A stretch of 64,000 nucleotides of DNA from Aphis gossypii (lineage: Eukaryota; Arthropoda; Insecta; Hemiptera; Aphididae): NCBI RefSeq assembly GCF_020184175.1, contig NC_065530.1:39657260-39721259 (forward strand), written 5' to 3'. Under the pieces are notes generated by a model. It was not told the origin of the DNA and did not search any database. It saw only the letters and a program-made list of their open reading frames with translations. Position 1 is the stretch's first letter; the number at the start of each line of letters is the position of its first letter. Below, piece by piece: positions 45,801 to 61,000 of this stretch. The translations under genes were made by a program, and so were the position numbers.

Positions 45801-48539
45801 TTATTTTTATAAATATTAAAATGTTAATATAAAACAATATTATTGATTATATAATATTAAACTAAAACACAAAATGTTAGTCTAGTATTTATATTTGTTT
45901 GAAATTCAATTTTTATTTATCAACATTTTTAGAAAAATATTCTGCCTAGGAATATGAAATTAATGTAGGTATAATATAATATAGTAATTCAAAAAATACA
46001 AAAAAAAATTAAAAAGGTATACCTAAATAGTAAATTGTACACAAAAATGATGTTTTGTAATAAAATTGAATAATATAAAAAAAAAAAAAATCATTTTCAA
46101 AACCAATAATACATTTTAAGATGAGTATTAAATATTTTTTTGTTGAATAATATTTTTAGTACCTATATTATCTCGTATATCTAACTTATTATTAAATCAA
46201 ATATAACTTTAAAGGACATTTAAATGTTATTTTTGGGGGGACAACGTTTAATGTCACTATCGTCATACATAATGAAGAAGCCTTGAAGAAAAATATAATA
46301 TTACTAATGAACATAAATATTGTTTGTTTCTTTTATTTATATTAAGTATAAAAACCATTAACCGCGTAAGAGGACATAAATAATGCATATTATGATAATA
46401 GTACATCTAAATAAACGTAATTCATCATAATACAACTTTTTTGTTCTATAGGATAATATTGTAATACATTATTCTTAAAAATGAAATAATGATAATATGA
46501 GTATAATTGTTAATATTTTAATTTGAATGACGTACCGAATGTTAAATTATTTTTTCTATTTAGATAATAATAATATGTTAATACGATAGTCGTTAATAGA
46601 TTGGTAGTTCTGAGTGGACACTGTTCTCTGTAGTGTAATACACAATACAATGTACCTATACATTTTATTAAACCGCTACGCGGAGTATATAATGTAAGTA
46701 TTGTGAATTCCATAATAATATTTGTAAAATTTATATATAGTGATTCACTGAACATAATTACTCCTAATATTTTTTCAATAATGAATTTTTTCAAATTCTG
46801 ATTTATGAACTTTTTAAGTGAAATTAAGGACTGGATTTTTAAATATTTAGATTTTTTTATATCATGGTCTTAGGTTTGACACAATACATAGTGTCTTGGA
46901 ACGATACAAACCTTTTTGTGCTGTAAATTGTTAAGCCAATAACTTTTTTAAAAACGTTGATATAATATCTAAATCGAAATTCCCATGAGCAGTCATTGAA
47001 CTGTTTAACTTTGTGTAGTTTACAATAGCTTTGGAAGACTTTGATTATAATTTATTAGGTATTTAATTATTTATGATTTAATCTATCAGCAGTTTGTAAT
47101 TTATTTATAAAAATTGTTTGATTATAGAAAATATTAAAAATTTAATATTACATAATACTTCTGGGAAATAAAAAGTCCCCAAAGGCCAAAGAACTCTCGT
47201 AAATTTTATGGATTGCACTGTATGGAACTCTTAAAACATTTCTGATCATAATAACAGGCATGATGCTTTTAAAAATTATCGCAAACAGTAAAATAATGGT
47301 AATTTAAAAACACAATAGCGAGATATTATTATATTCCATTCTACAGGATAACTTGTCAAATAAGACTATTGTAATATTATTATAATATTTTTAGTTAACC
47401 GCAGTGGAAAAAACGATGCAATATTATCATTATGCACGTAGTATAAACTATTGGTTAATAAATAATAATATTCCGAGGAGAAAATAAAAACCAAATAATA
47501 ATACCTATAGTATAATTTTATCGATATTCGTATGGAGATATATGCTATGCGCATATACCCTACTAGTTACTTATACATTATTATTTATTATATATTACCT
47601 ACCTATAATATGACATAATATTATACATGCGTTTATTAGCAATAATTGATCGGCATGAAGGACACCTTACGCGTGGCGTGTATAATAATAATAATAATAC
47701 CTGATTATGTGAAAAGTAGTGAATATTTTTTTGTTTAAATGTTTTCGATTTCTCCGTCGTTTTCCCATAATAATATATTGTTATACACATAAATATAACA
47801 AAATGCGATGTCGTAGTTTGCATAACCAGCAGCCGTATGCTATTGTATTATACCTACGTGTGCAGTGGTACCTCTTAAAGGCTGTTATGTAAAGCTATTC
47901 GCCACCGGTGTACCTATAATAGTACTTTAACGTGCGAAGAAATCTAATCGTAAAATAACGATTGACTGGAATCGTATAAAGATCGCATAAAATTACCGAA
48001 CCTAATGCCTATTTATAATAACACGTCTGCATAGATCTCGCGGTGGTCGTAACACTCGTAAATAACTCGTAAATCGTAATCGTATCGGCGTACGACGAGA
48101 CGACAAAATGGATACCTATACGGAGGAATTTTCAGAATAAATAAATTATATTATAAACATATTACATAATATTATACAGCAAATTCTACGGCACTATTGT
48201 CCCATGGCATGACGTATGAAACTTTGACGGGAGACGTAGTCTTGTCGACTCCACGTCGGCTATAATAGTATAATGTAAAATTATTTACACATATTTTAAT
48301 AATATGAGATGTAGGCATACGTAAATTACGGATGCCTCTTGGAAAAGTTTTAAAACGCGGACCGGGAAAAAAAAAGAAAAGGATCTGTCGGTTTGTTGTC
48401 CGCCCGGAGCGCTGAGTCCAGACCGTGTTCGCCGCGCGATCTATGACCATCACTATATTATTACTAGGTATAATAATATTGGCGGGAAGAGTTGCGCGAA
48501 AAACGGTAAAAATAAAATGTTATCCTAAAATAATAGTAA

Positions 48540-49042
48540 TAACAATACGTAAAGGTACGTTCGGTGCGCGCTAACATCGCCGCCGCCGTTTTATTGATCG
48601 TCGAACGAGCGCGCCGCCGCCGACCCGCCCCACCCCGCTGCCGTTCACTCCTGCGACGACGACGACGGACGCGGCACGACGCGACCGCCCTCAGTCCACC
48701 GCCGTCCGTGTCAGCGTCGATTGTCGTCGTGTGATCCGTCGTCGCCGCCTCCGATAGCTGTAATAACTAACGCAAAACCCTCCCCACTACCCCGTTTGCG
48801 AATTTTATTTTTTGATTCTGAAGCTACATTAAGACATTTTCCGCGGCTCACTGGTCGCTATATATTTTTGCGAGACATTTGATTATTTGTTTTTTTTTTT
48901 TATTTCGTTTCCGTTTCGTCGTTTACAGGATTTTTTTGTATGTGCGCGATCGTAACAGTTTTCCAACGCGGTAATCCGCAGCGGAGACACTTGCAGTCGT
49001 CGTAGTTCGCGTACAATCGCCACTCCACGCAGTTTCGGCGAA
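48540..49042 (+). promoter_or_regulatory. CpG-rich promoter and 5' UTR of the CAP-Gly gene
   Basis: 48545-48760 is the most GC- and CpG-rich stretch of the window apart from the retrotransposons, full of CGCCGCCG and GACGACGAC runs. TCAGTCC at 48691 fits an initiator (A+1 about 48693). That would give a 5' UTR of about 350 bases up to the ATG. No TATA box is seen. The exact start is inferred. Confidence 0.45.
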
Positions 49043-49051
49043 ATGGCCAAG
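49043..49051 (+). CDS. CAP-Gly gene exon 1 (Met-Ala-Lys)
   Basis: GCGAAATGGCCAAG followed by the donor GTAAGA at 49052. Only three codons, ending in phase 0, which fits exon 2 (phase 0). The favourable start context and the CpG-rich leader before it support this over a start inside exon 2, which has no early in-frame ATG before the CAP-Gly domain region at residue 44. Confidence 0.7.
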
Positions 49052-52000
49052 GTAAGAAAACCGACGAACGATAAATTATAATAATACTTATAGTAAGTTG
49101 TGATAAAAAGTGGTTTTATACGGGCGAGGAGGGGAGAAACACGAAATAATAATAACACAATAATAATTGCGTCCGTCCGTCCCATTGTTTTCGGAAATCG
49201 CGTCCGACTCACGACGACGACGAAGCGACGCCGTGACAAAATAATATAATACCCATCGTAATAATAAACGTATAAAATAACGATTGTCTCGACACGTAAT
49301 AATCATGCCATTACGACGCACTGTATTGTTATCGTTTCTCGCGCGTATCCGACGACCACAAAATCGTGTAATTTCAGTAGGTTTGATTCCTCGGCGTGTG
49401 CTGTCGTCTATTTTTACATAATATTCGGGTCAGGTGTCCGCCGTGCGGTTTTCCGCGAGTATGAGCTCTCGTGGTGGTGGCGGCTGAGGCCTGTGCGTAG
49501 GTGCCCGCGAGAGTAGCTCACCCAGTGGCTGTTGTTGCGACAAATACGGCCCCGGTGGAAGCGCCTCACATCTGGAAAACCGGTGGAACGTTGTGGATTT
49601 TTCGCGCGGTTCGAGGAGACGAGCGTGTTTTCTACGGACCGCCGTGGTCCGAACCCGCGTGCCGCGTTCGTTCGACGAAACTATTACCGTTACCTGAACA
49701 GATCACTGTATATTGTACGGATTTGCGGAATCGGACTCACGATAATAACATTATAATATTAATAATTGATAACGTGAATAATACGCGGATGACGGGCGCT
49801 GTCGATACGGATCAAAAAACGTCGATCGCGGTGTAAAAATATAATTCCCGGTCTATAGCTCTCTCCAATGCCCTCTCTACACTTCTATAACGTGTCTTAT
49901 CGAAACAAAACAGTTGGTTTCGGTTTTTCTGCGCTGGAATCTAAATTTTACCGATTTTATCGGATATTATATTATTATATTTGTGTGAATCGTGTTTTTA
50001 TCGGCGATGATAACCTTGGTACAGAGCTCGCCCAACCAGCCATTTCCCAATGTATAATTTACGAACGATGATGATAATAATAATACGTACAAACGTACTA
50101 CGTACCGTTGTATCATGGGTGTAGATATCCAACAATATGATTGTCACACATGGACAAAATATAGTACGTTTTTTAACGTGATACTAATTGACAATAGGTA
50201 CTCATAGTAATAATAATAATAATATAATGATATACGCGGTTTGTAGTTTATACCATCGTCTATAGACTGTAATTGCTCAACGTACTTATATAAACTATTG
50301 CTTTTTTTTTTTGATTTTTTTTTTTTTTTTTGAGAGGTGTAGTATAATATACTTGGTTATATTCACATATGCCATTGAAACGACCTATTTTAAAATTATG
50401 AACAATATACACACATATATGTTTTATATTATCACATCATTATAATCTATACACGAGTATGTTTACCTGTAACACAAAACCAACAGTTCAAAGCGTTCAA
50501 ACGTTACGGTATACCCTATTTATTTACTCAGGTGAATCCTCGATATTTGAATACCTGCGTTTGCGAATTGACAGTTTGTAGTAGATGTTTTCCTATTTAG
50601 GACATTTAGGTACTTACTATGATGTTACAACAAATACTGTAGGTATCTGTTTTGTTTTTCAAAATATGTTTAGGATTTTTGAAGTAATAAAATTCGTTGT
50701 TTTACGTTGAACTCGTGGTTAGATTGCTAATTTTCAACAATTTTCTAATGTTTACCTATATTATATAGTTAATCCGATAGTTAATGATAATAAATTATAG
50801 ATAATTTTTAAGTTTTATAATAGATACAAATCCTGAAAAGGTTTATATACTTTTAATTTTAAAATGTTTTCAACTACCTATTTTTTTTTTAAATTTTTTT
50901 TTGCTTATATTTTAGTATCATGATATAATGATATATAGACATTAGACCTGTATTCTATGTTGGATGTTGGTAGTGTTGATACTATAATAGTGGGTAAGTG
51001 AGATCTCACGTAATTGTCACGTAACTAGTCTATACGCGATTTTAATAGATTTCTATCATTATATGTATATAATATAATATTGTGTTAAATAATAAATACA
51101 TCATTAGGCATCTGTCTAAGTTTTTGTGCACTTTTCTTTTATACTATTATATGATCTTAATGGATATATTATTTACAAAGAGTTGTATATTATTCATTAT
51201 TAATAGTAAGTAATATACCTAAGTTTTAATAATATTAATTAAATTAAATTATATTAATAAGTATCGTAAAAAGTTATGTGAACTTGAGGGTATGCAACAA
51301 GTCTTCGGTATGATACATTATTATACTGATACAGATATGCAATTTTATAAAAGCTTACTTTAATGTTTTTACCAAGTGAATAAGTAATAAATCTATAGGT
51401 ACTATTAAACTAAAATAATATAATATAAATTAAAGAATAATAGGCACTTAATCTTTTTCTGTTAAATTAATGTACCTAGTTGAAAATATGTATAATTGAT
51501 AGATACTCTATTTTAGAAAATAAAATTTCTCTTTTTATTTGAAAACACAAATTAAGTTTTTTTATTTATTTTATCTTATTGTAGGTAATATTGGGTAGGT
51601 AAAACGTAAAATTACTTCAGCAACATACTTGTTAATTACTAATTTATATGTTGTTACTAGATATTTTACGTAATCTTCTTAAAACTAATTTGTTATATTT
51701 TATACGTTACACATTTTAATATAAGTAATTATTTTTGTGTACTCTCAAGATCAATAAATTGGATGGATAGTTACATAATTCCTAAATTATTTACGTAATT
51801 AAAATTTTTTTATTCAGAATCAAGGTCTAAAATTAGTAATTACCTTTCTATGCTTATACGGTTGGTCATTGTCTAAAGCCGTTTTTTTTTTAACAAAAAA
51901 CAATGTTTTTCAAACTTTAAAAATTGTTTTCACACAGTCAATTAAAAAGAATAGTATTCTTATTAAATACAATACATAGTATATACCTACTAGGAGTAAG

Positions 52001-55000
52001 TAGGTACTAGGTATATATTTTATTCGCTCATTGCAAAAAGCTTCTTAATTCTTAAAATGTTAGTTTTTTTGTTAATATTATCTTGAAACACATATAATAT
52101 TTGAAAGGTACGATAAAATAATTAGATATTTTTTTATGTAACTACCTATCCGACTAATTATGTTTATTCATACAGTATTATGTAGATATAGTACAAAATT
52201 ATTGATTTTTTTTTTTTAGTTAACCTTAAAGATAATTATAATATATGGTATATGATGTTTAATAATATACCGTAATATACCTTGTGTTCTATATTATTAA
52301 TTACGTTCTTAGAAATAACTGTGTAATCATTTTAATTTACGTTCACCGAATCATATTTACCTCGATATTTGCCAATATAGTACTTACTTGAATTTTATTG
52401 TAATAAGTTGGAATTGAATACATTTTTTATCTGTATTTTTGATTTAGGAAAGTTTCTTAGGTATAGCAAGGTGAAGAAAGCAAAGGTTTTTATATTGTAC
52501 ATACAATATTTATATATATAACAAATATTAAAAAATTTACGTATATTAACGTTCGTTTACCTGTGGACTGTAAATACAACAGATTTATTATTTTTAATTA
52601 CTATATTATTATGTATGTGAAGTTAACATCTTAGATTATAATATATAGGGCACTTAAAATGTATTACTTTTTTTTAATCATTTTTCAGTAGGTACCTTTA
52701 TTTTTTAGTTATTATTAATCATAAGATATTGAAGCTTTAAATTTAAGTTTTAAGTTTTAAGTTTCTGAATTTCATATTTTAAAATATACTTAGGTAATTA
52801 TTAAAACAATAAGTAGGCCAAGTAGGGTTTCAACTAGGTACCTATATATTTCTTATTGAAAAAAAATCCTTTATTAACAGTAGACAGTATAAATATATAA
52901 TCTAAATTCTAAATTGTAGGTATTTCCAATTACTGTTTCAATACTCATCAATAGTATTATAAAGTTTATTAACTTATAAAAAATAATGTTTTTCTCATAG
53001 AATTGAGTTATTTGTTATTAAGTCGCATCTTATTTGATAAAAAAAGTGTTACCTATTATTATTATTATAGGTAATTATTTAAATAATATTAAGGACTAGT
53101 ATTATACGCAACGATATTTAAACTTAATAACTCTTGAGAGTATTTAAGTGAAAATGTAAGACTGATATAATTAATAGCTTTAATATGTTAAGCCAATTTA
53201 CATATTTTGGGTAGTCTTATTACTATTTATAATTTGTATAGATATAAATTATATTTTTTATTTGTTCATTGAATTAAAATAATCTATGTAAAACGTCGTG
53301 TGTGAATATTACAATTTGGGCTTTCTGTTGTGCTAAATTTAATAATAATTATCATAGTTACCTAGATTATGTCGAAAATAGAACATTTGGTTGAACATTG
53401 TTCAAAATCCTCACAATAAAATATTTAATAATAGGTCGTTTAATTAGATTAATTATAATATTAATGTGTTTATACTTTTTTAATCTTAAATAATAATAAT
53501 TATAAATTCTTTATAATATTTATCGAAACTTATATAAAATGCTATATTTATCAAAATATTACGATTTTTGTACATTCAAAATTAATTGCACCATTTTACA
53601 TAAATTCTTTATATTTTATTATAATAAATCTATTTAAAAAAAAAAAAAAAAAAAAAAAAAACAATAAGTTTTAACAGGAGATGTTAAATTAAAATAAATA
53701 GGTATGACTAAGTGTTAAATAACACAAGTGTCAGTGACAACTAAATCATTTAAATAAAAAAAAAATATCGATGTCTCAATGTCTTATTTCTCAAGGCTAT
53801 AAATTTTAATGCTCTTAGATTTTTTTGGGATGTGATAAGTGTACTAAAACCTCGACTAAAACAATGATTTTTTTTTTAAATTAGACATTAAAAATAAGGG
53901 TAGCTGTTCATTATTTTACAATATATCCACGTACATTGTAGAAATAGAAATCTATTGTTGTAAACAATCGTTTACTACCTCGATGTTGTAAAGGTTGATT
54001 TTAATTCAATTTAATTTTCACACCTTTACTAAACGAATTTTGGTATTATACTTTAAAGAAGATTAAAACAGATTACAAATACTCATCGGTGTAAAGTTTT
54101 TAAGTCAAATATTTATTATTTATTTCATTAGGTACTAAAATCAACTATTTACTATAGTGCCTGCTTATCTAAAATTCATATTACAGTTATTATTTACTTT
54201 CAAAGGAAAGTGCTTTTATAGTATTGCCTACTGATAATTTAAACTTGATTATTTTGTTTTGTATTTAACCACAGTTGTAGATAGAATATTTATATTCGTG
54301 TATTTAACACAGTTCTGAAAACACTGTATTAGATTCCTAAATTTCCTAAATTTAACTTAAGTACTTATCAGAAAATTCATATTTTTGGGTATTTTAAGTA
54401 CTAAGTAGTATGACTTACGAATATAAACTAATTTGTTGACTGTTATTGTTACTTAACATGTATCCCTTAGCTTTGTGATTCGATATTATCGAGGATATTA
54501 TCAATTGAAAATCGGTAGTTAAATGTATACTTATATATTACCGACATAACGTCTCATTGTGTATGTTATTTAAACTCTAAACCTTTAAACATTGTTTTCT
54601 TCTCGTTTTATCGACTTTTATTTTAGTATATAATTTTATTTAGAGTTTAGATGTTCTTCATATTCTAGGTAAAATTATTACACTAGTCATGTAATCATGT
54701 TGTTATAAATTAAATTAATGCTTTGATTAGTCAAATATATATTTTGGATAAATAATTATTTCAATATTTTAAATAAAATGTTTAAAGCAAATCATACATT
54801 TATTTATGCATATCATTAACATACCTATATAAAACAATAATATATATATTATTATTATTTTCTTATACAATATTCTATTGAATAATGTACTATCGTGTAT
54901 AATTTAAATAATATTTATTAATAAAATAAACTTAAAATTGTTGTAAATACATTTAGTAAAATAATATTGTGGCTAATGCATAAAACAAATATAATTAAAC

Positions 55001-58000
55001 TTAAAACCAATTAATATTAATGACGATATACTCTGCTATATTAGTTTATGACAATTGGTTGGTAACTCATTAAAAACATTTTGTTTAGTAAATTGTTTCA
55101 ATGCGTTATAAAATGAATAAAGAGACTAGTTGACGTTTGCTCCTTCATTGAACACGCACAAAGACTTTGGTTGTAAAATATAACTGTAAAATATTCGGCC
55201 TATTTAGTGTGATGATTCTTTCTGAATTTAAATATAATATTGTGTTGTGTATTAAATGAGTTTAAAATGATTAAGTCTAACTTATTTAAAACTTTATTTT
55301 TTTCTTTAGATTTATAGATTTAAAACTGCTGTTATTTTCATTACAGTTTATACATCAAATAATAATTGTGCGTGATGTTTAACTACTAACTAAGTGTTAA
55401 AATAAGATAAACATAATATATTTTTTTAATTTGATGGTGCTTTCATAATAGGAATTAACCCTGGAATTAATAATTCCTTTATTCATAGAATTATAGAAAA
55501 TTAGTGCATCATCATTTTCGAATTTAAAACAATAGATTTTAAGTCAAATTGGACTTACTCAATGGTAGACTTGCTTCTTTACTGTTTAATTATCTGTATC
55601 TACTATATAGGTACCTACCTACTATTAGATATTATCCAGGTATTATCTCCTGTATTATTTTTAACGTGATATTTATTATAAATAAACTAAATACATCGAT
55701 TAACCTACCTAATAAATAATATTAAAATACTTGTTATATTTTATGAAAATAGTTATTTAAATATTATATGTATGCAAATTCTTATTGATTAAATATGTAG
55801 GTAATGTCAAAAAGATTTTGGTGAAAAAATTGATTTGAAAGTATAGATATCACTATTGAATGTTTTTCAAAATAATTTATGATAGTTTGTAGAAAATGCA
55901 TTTTTAAGTTTTGTATTCTTTTTTTTTTTTTTATTTGAATACAATTGAGAAATTCATGCTCATACAATTTAATTTTTGTATTCCCGAACCGTGAAGATTT
56001 TGTAAACATTTACACCGTGTTTTAAAAGCCATATGTTATAGTGTAAATGGTTGTTATATACGTTGATAATTAGTATTTTTATTTTGGCATACTTCCATAC
56101 TATACTGCGACTGTATGATGCACATAGCTACACAGGTATATCAGACATTTACATAATACTACAACTTACTATTTTGCACTGTACTATAGTATTTAGCTTT
56201 AATTTATTCAGCTCCCTAGGTGATACGCGTACACATCGTATAATATTATTATGTGTTGTAGGTACCGTGTTTCTTTCGCTCGAAAACTCGTCCCATTGAT
56301 ATGCATCAATGATGTTTTATCCTTTCCATTTTAATTGGGCGTCACCTCGCTAGGCACGGTATGGGTAAAGTATGATGCGATTTGCAATAAAACGTAATCA
56401 TTAGGTATTATAGTAAGTCATTACCGAAATTAAAAACTATATTGCATTATGTTTTTACTTTTTATGTGGAACACGAATAAACTGTTTAGACATAGTTAAA
56501 AGTGAAGTCTGTTTTCTTCAAACATCCATATACATTTCCGTGTAAAACAAACTTTTTTTTACAATAGATTATTTGTTGTTGAAGTGTGAAAAACTTATAC
56601 TAGGTATTTCAAAGCATATAATACATTCTTTCGAGTTTATGAGGAATGTTGATTTAAAAATTATTTTATTCTTAACTTCTGTTGAAAACTTCAATGTATT
56701 ATCTTTCTCAGCTTCTTGATGTTCAAAATGACTTGCTTCTATTGTGATTGATGTTTAATCTTTATTTTCTTAGCTTGTTCAAACTATATAAATTACAGTA
56801 CGTTAGTAGTCAGTACATACTACCTACTAGGTACATAATGGTATAGATACCATTATACCTAATAAAAAAAACATCACGGTCCGCCGATGTATAATAATGT
56901 TACGCTTGCACGGTTCGTTGTTGGGGACATTCCAAGGTCTTCTTGGGAAGTTTGGGGTCGACTAGCTGTGTTCAATACAAAGACCTAACATAAAACAAAA
57001 TAATACCTATGCTATTTATTTTGATCCGCCTATATAATATATTCTATTAAAATAATTATTCCTTAATTTTCAAATATAAATTTAAATCATATCTAAAAAA
57101 AAAAAAAAAAACATTATACTCGTATTAGCGTTAAACAATTTTAAGGGAAATAACCTTATCTTTTGTAATTGTAATCCATAATATTCATTCATTTTTAGTA
57201 CTTATTATTTAAAATTGACCAAGTCATAAGTTTATCATTTATATTTTAAAATATAAACACGAGTAATTTCATAAAAAAATGTTAACGGACATCAATCTTA
57301 ATAATTGTAAAGTATTCTTAAGTATTAATAACTAATTATTTTATCGACTACCTATTATTTAATATTATTAAACGAAAATTAACAAAAATATTTTTGAGAT
57401 TAAAAGTGCAAATGACCCGTAAATGGTAAATTCTGAAAATTAAATAACGAGTGTAATAAAAACAAGATCTACAATCTACTTGTCCTTCGAAAATGTTCTT
57501 TAGATTGTTTTAAATATTTATTACGTATTAGTTTTTGCTTATTAGCTTTTGGTATTAACTGTACAAATACTACCTATTTCCTAATCATTTATGAATAAAT
57601 CTATCGATATTCGTGAACATGTTTTAAACACCAACCTTGGTAGTTATTGTTAAGAGGACTGGTGGAGACCTTAATTATACTTAGGTATTATATAAACGTA
57701 TTTTCAAGTAATTAATAATCAACTATGTACCTACTTTAATTAAAGTAAATATTTACACTGTGTAAAAAAAAAAATGATTAAAATTTCATTTTACAATTGT
57801 ATTATTAAGAAAATGTTCAAAATGAAAGTAAACTAGGCTCTGTACAGTGTACGTACATATAAATGATTCTTGTATTTGGCGAATTGTTCATGTACTACTT
57901 TCTAATACATCTATCTAGATGATATTATATACATTGTTACCTATTATGTTTCATTTTATCATGGAAAATTATTTTAAAAATAAAGAATTTTATGTTATGG

Positions 58001-61000
58001 TTTATTTCTGATATGTCTTATATTTAAATTAACATTTTTCGATACGATATAGGTGTTAGTACTAATAAATTGACCACGCATAATTTAAATTTAAATATTT
58101 TATATGAGAAAAAAATTAATTAAATCTAAAATAATAATAATTTTTATACAATATTGAGTTTTAATCATCTCAAAAAAAAATTATATTAATACAAATGTTA
58201 TGTGTATATTGTACATAATTTAATGTTACTAAAATGTTTCCATTGTTTTTCTTTTACTAGGTATTTAATAATTTTCAGTTTATGCACATTATCTAGTATG
58301 TACCTTAATAAGTTATAAAAAAATGATTGTGTTTTTTCTTATGATATTGGTATCTGTTTTTGTCTTCATGGACTTCTTCCCTTAGGCTTCTAAATAATTT
58401 GTTTATATAAAAGTAGGTACCTATATACCTAGGTAGTTAGTGTACATGTTTTGTGAATTTATATTTGTTTATGTATAACTATGTCCTTTTGTTAGGTATC
58501 AATTGTGAATAATTTTAAATTGTGGTTTCAATTGTTGAGGCATATACCCTGAAAAAATAGGTCGGTCAAAAATGAAGCCAATATTTTTTTTTTGGGTTCT
58601 AGCCATGTAATAATATTATAAAAACACAAATTAGTTTCATAGTGCTAAAATATCCATAATCGAGTACTATAATCTATTTCTGGTACTAGAAATCTGGCAA
58701 ACTAAATATTTTATGACATTTTAGTTTTTTAAGCATAGGACAAAGGTAGTAGGTACATAAACTTAGTCTAAAAAACTAAAGCTTTAAATGTTAGGTTTAA
58801 ACTATTGTTTTAAATGATTAGGTATCAATTATTAAAAAAATTCTACTAACTGCTTAGTTTTAAATGTATTAATGTTTGTTTAATAAATATGTTTAGGTGT
58901 AATTTCCATATTCTAAATTTCTATTTGACTCAATTATTCACAGTTTTTTAATCATTAAATAATATAATTTTTAGTCATTTTTAGAGTGAAAATAAAAAAG
59001 TATTTTAAGTAGGTATTTATTATAGATTGGCTATTGAAATTATTATAGCAACATTTATTATACTACGCAAGAATATTTAGCATTTATTTCTAATATTTTA
59101 ATATTAATATGTGAATTAATATTGTTCACAGATATGTGTTCAAATATAGTTATTTGGGACTAATAACTATGCTGTAAACATTTTAGGTTCATATAAAAGA
59201 CAATCAAATTAGGTATTAAAGAGTTGTCATGGCTATGCTGTAAAAAATAAAAATGTAGAGGAAGTGACGCACCTGTTAACAAAATAACAACCAAATGGGA
59301 TTGTTCACTTGTATAGGCACAGTGTTTGCAGACAGTGTAGTTCCTGCTTGCTCCTCTGTGTTCAATATAAATATGTATTGTATTAAAAATAAAATAAAAT
59401 AAAGAATATAACGATCCTACTTGCTCAACAATTGTGTTCTAGTTCATTATCAAACAAATAATTCAAAAATATTTAATACAAAGAATTATTATTCTTCTAG
59501 TCATAGGTAGGTAAACTTTAAAGATTTATCACACAGATAAAAGGTTTAAAAATATTTAGAACTTTTAGTATGAAGTTATGTATATATAATTTTGTAAATT
59601 CAGTGTTCTTGCATAGAAATTAGAAGCTATTAATGATGTTTTGTGTTTTTAATTTTCTAGGTATGTTCTAATTATGAATTTTACATATTTTACTTAATTA
59701 TTATCTATTATATAAACAACACAATAGTATACAGGGGGTTTTTAATATTATATTAACTAATTTAAAGTGATCATTAAATGTAGATTCTAGTGTAGATTTT
59801 ACAACCCAAACATAATAAGTATTCATGAGATGTATTTTAATATTTATTTACATAATATGTATATTACCTATCAATATTAATTTAACTTTTTTATTTAATA
59901 TTGTTATATTAATGATTCAATTTATTTATGTTTTAGGCTCCAGGAGAAAGCAAGATACCTGTGTTGCATTCTAACCAGTTAAGATCTCGATTTTCTAATA
60001 TTTCAAGTAAAGTCCGTTCGCATCTTGATGGTTCTTATCGAACTTCGTCTCCATCAATGCTATTTGGACTTTTTAGCAATACTGAAAATAAAGTACATCC
60101 ACCCACTCGTCCATCTTCACTTTTTAAATCAACTAGTCGTACCACAGTGTCTGAAAAAGATGTTGGAAGTTATGTTGAATTAACTAGGCATTCAAGAACT
60201 GGCATTCTTAGATATTTTGGTAAAACTGTGTTGGGTCCTGGCGATTGGTGTGGAGTAGAAGTTGAAAGTGGACATGGAGTTTGTGATGGATCTATATGTG
60301 GAGTAAGATATTTTTCTTGTCGTGATCAATGCGCATTGTTTGTCTTGGCACACTTGGTGCGTAAATCCGAGTGTCAAAATGTTGTCGATATCAAAACAGA
60401 AGCTGAACTCATGTCTGACGACGGCTGTACATCTACTTTGGAAAATTGGGATTTAGATATTTTGAAAACAGAATTTCCATTTGAGTGCACTGACAGTCTT
60501 GGTATATTATCACCAGATCAAATGGTTGAATTTAGAGGTGATGAAGCAAATTATGAAGTTCCAGGTCTTCTTTTTAAAATGTCACCTCATCAATTAACAG
60601 AGGTACGTATATAGTTTTAAAAATTATTTAAAAACTTTAAGTTGCTGATGATATTTGTTATTATGTTTCAGTGTATTTCTGATGGGGATGTAACAATGAA
60701 TGATTTAGAAACAATTTCTATGCCTAAAGATGACGATTTAGTTTCTCCAGTTCTGTCTTCAGATCCCTCTAATCATACAGTATCTGAACACGATAGTGCA
60801 AGTGCCTATCCAAAACGCTCAACTGTTTCTTTTGGACACGTTTTTTACGATAATTTTACAATCGATCGGACTCCATCACTAGAAGATTTACCCATGGATG
60901 ATTTTTCATCAAAAACAACAACTGCTGTGGTTCCAGTCCCTAATATTCCTACAATAAACACAGTTGTTACAAGCATAACCAGTGTTAGTAGTCTTGATAC

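Larger units (their letters stand above)
39605..48535. other. Intergenic region between the two genes
   Basis: About 8.9 kb of AT-rich sequence with no intact gene seen. It contains a hAT transposase remnant (40753-40920), a simple-repeat block (about 41390-41515) and a TIR element (42129-42826). From about 47900 the GC content rises toward the promoter of the next gene. Other open frames are short, AT-biased and lack splice or motif support. Confidence 0.6.

Noticed and set aside
48107..48139. Ten-codon frame MDTYTEEFSE with a good start context
   Set aside because: It lies upstream of the inferred transcription start and has no donor site; too short to support.
48172..48453. 93-codon minus-strand frame upstream of the CAP-Gly promoter
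   Set aside because: No motif, no splice signals and mixed composition; not separable from chance.
49501..49836. 111-codon plus-strand frame in the first intron
   Set aside because: It sits in a CpG-rich stretch where stops are rare, has no ATG-context or domain support, and would not splice obviously to exon 2.
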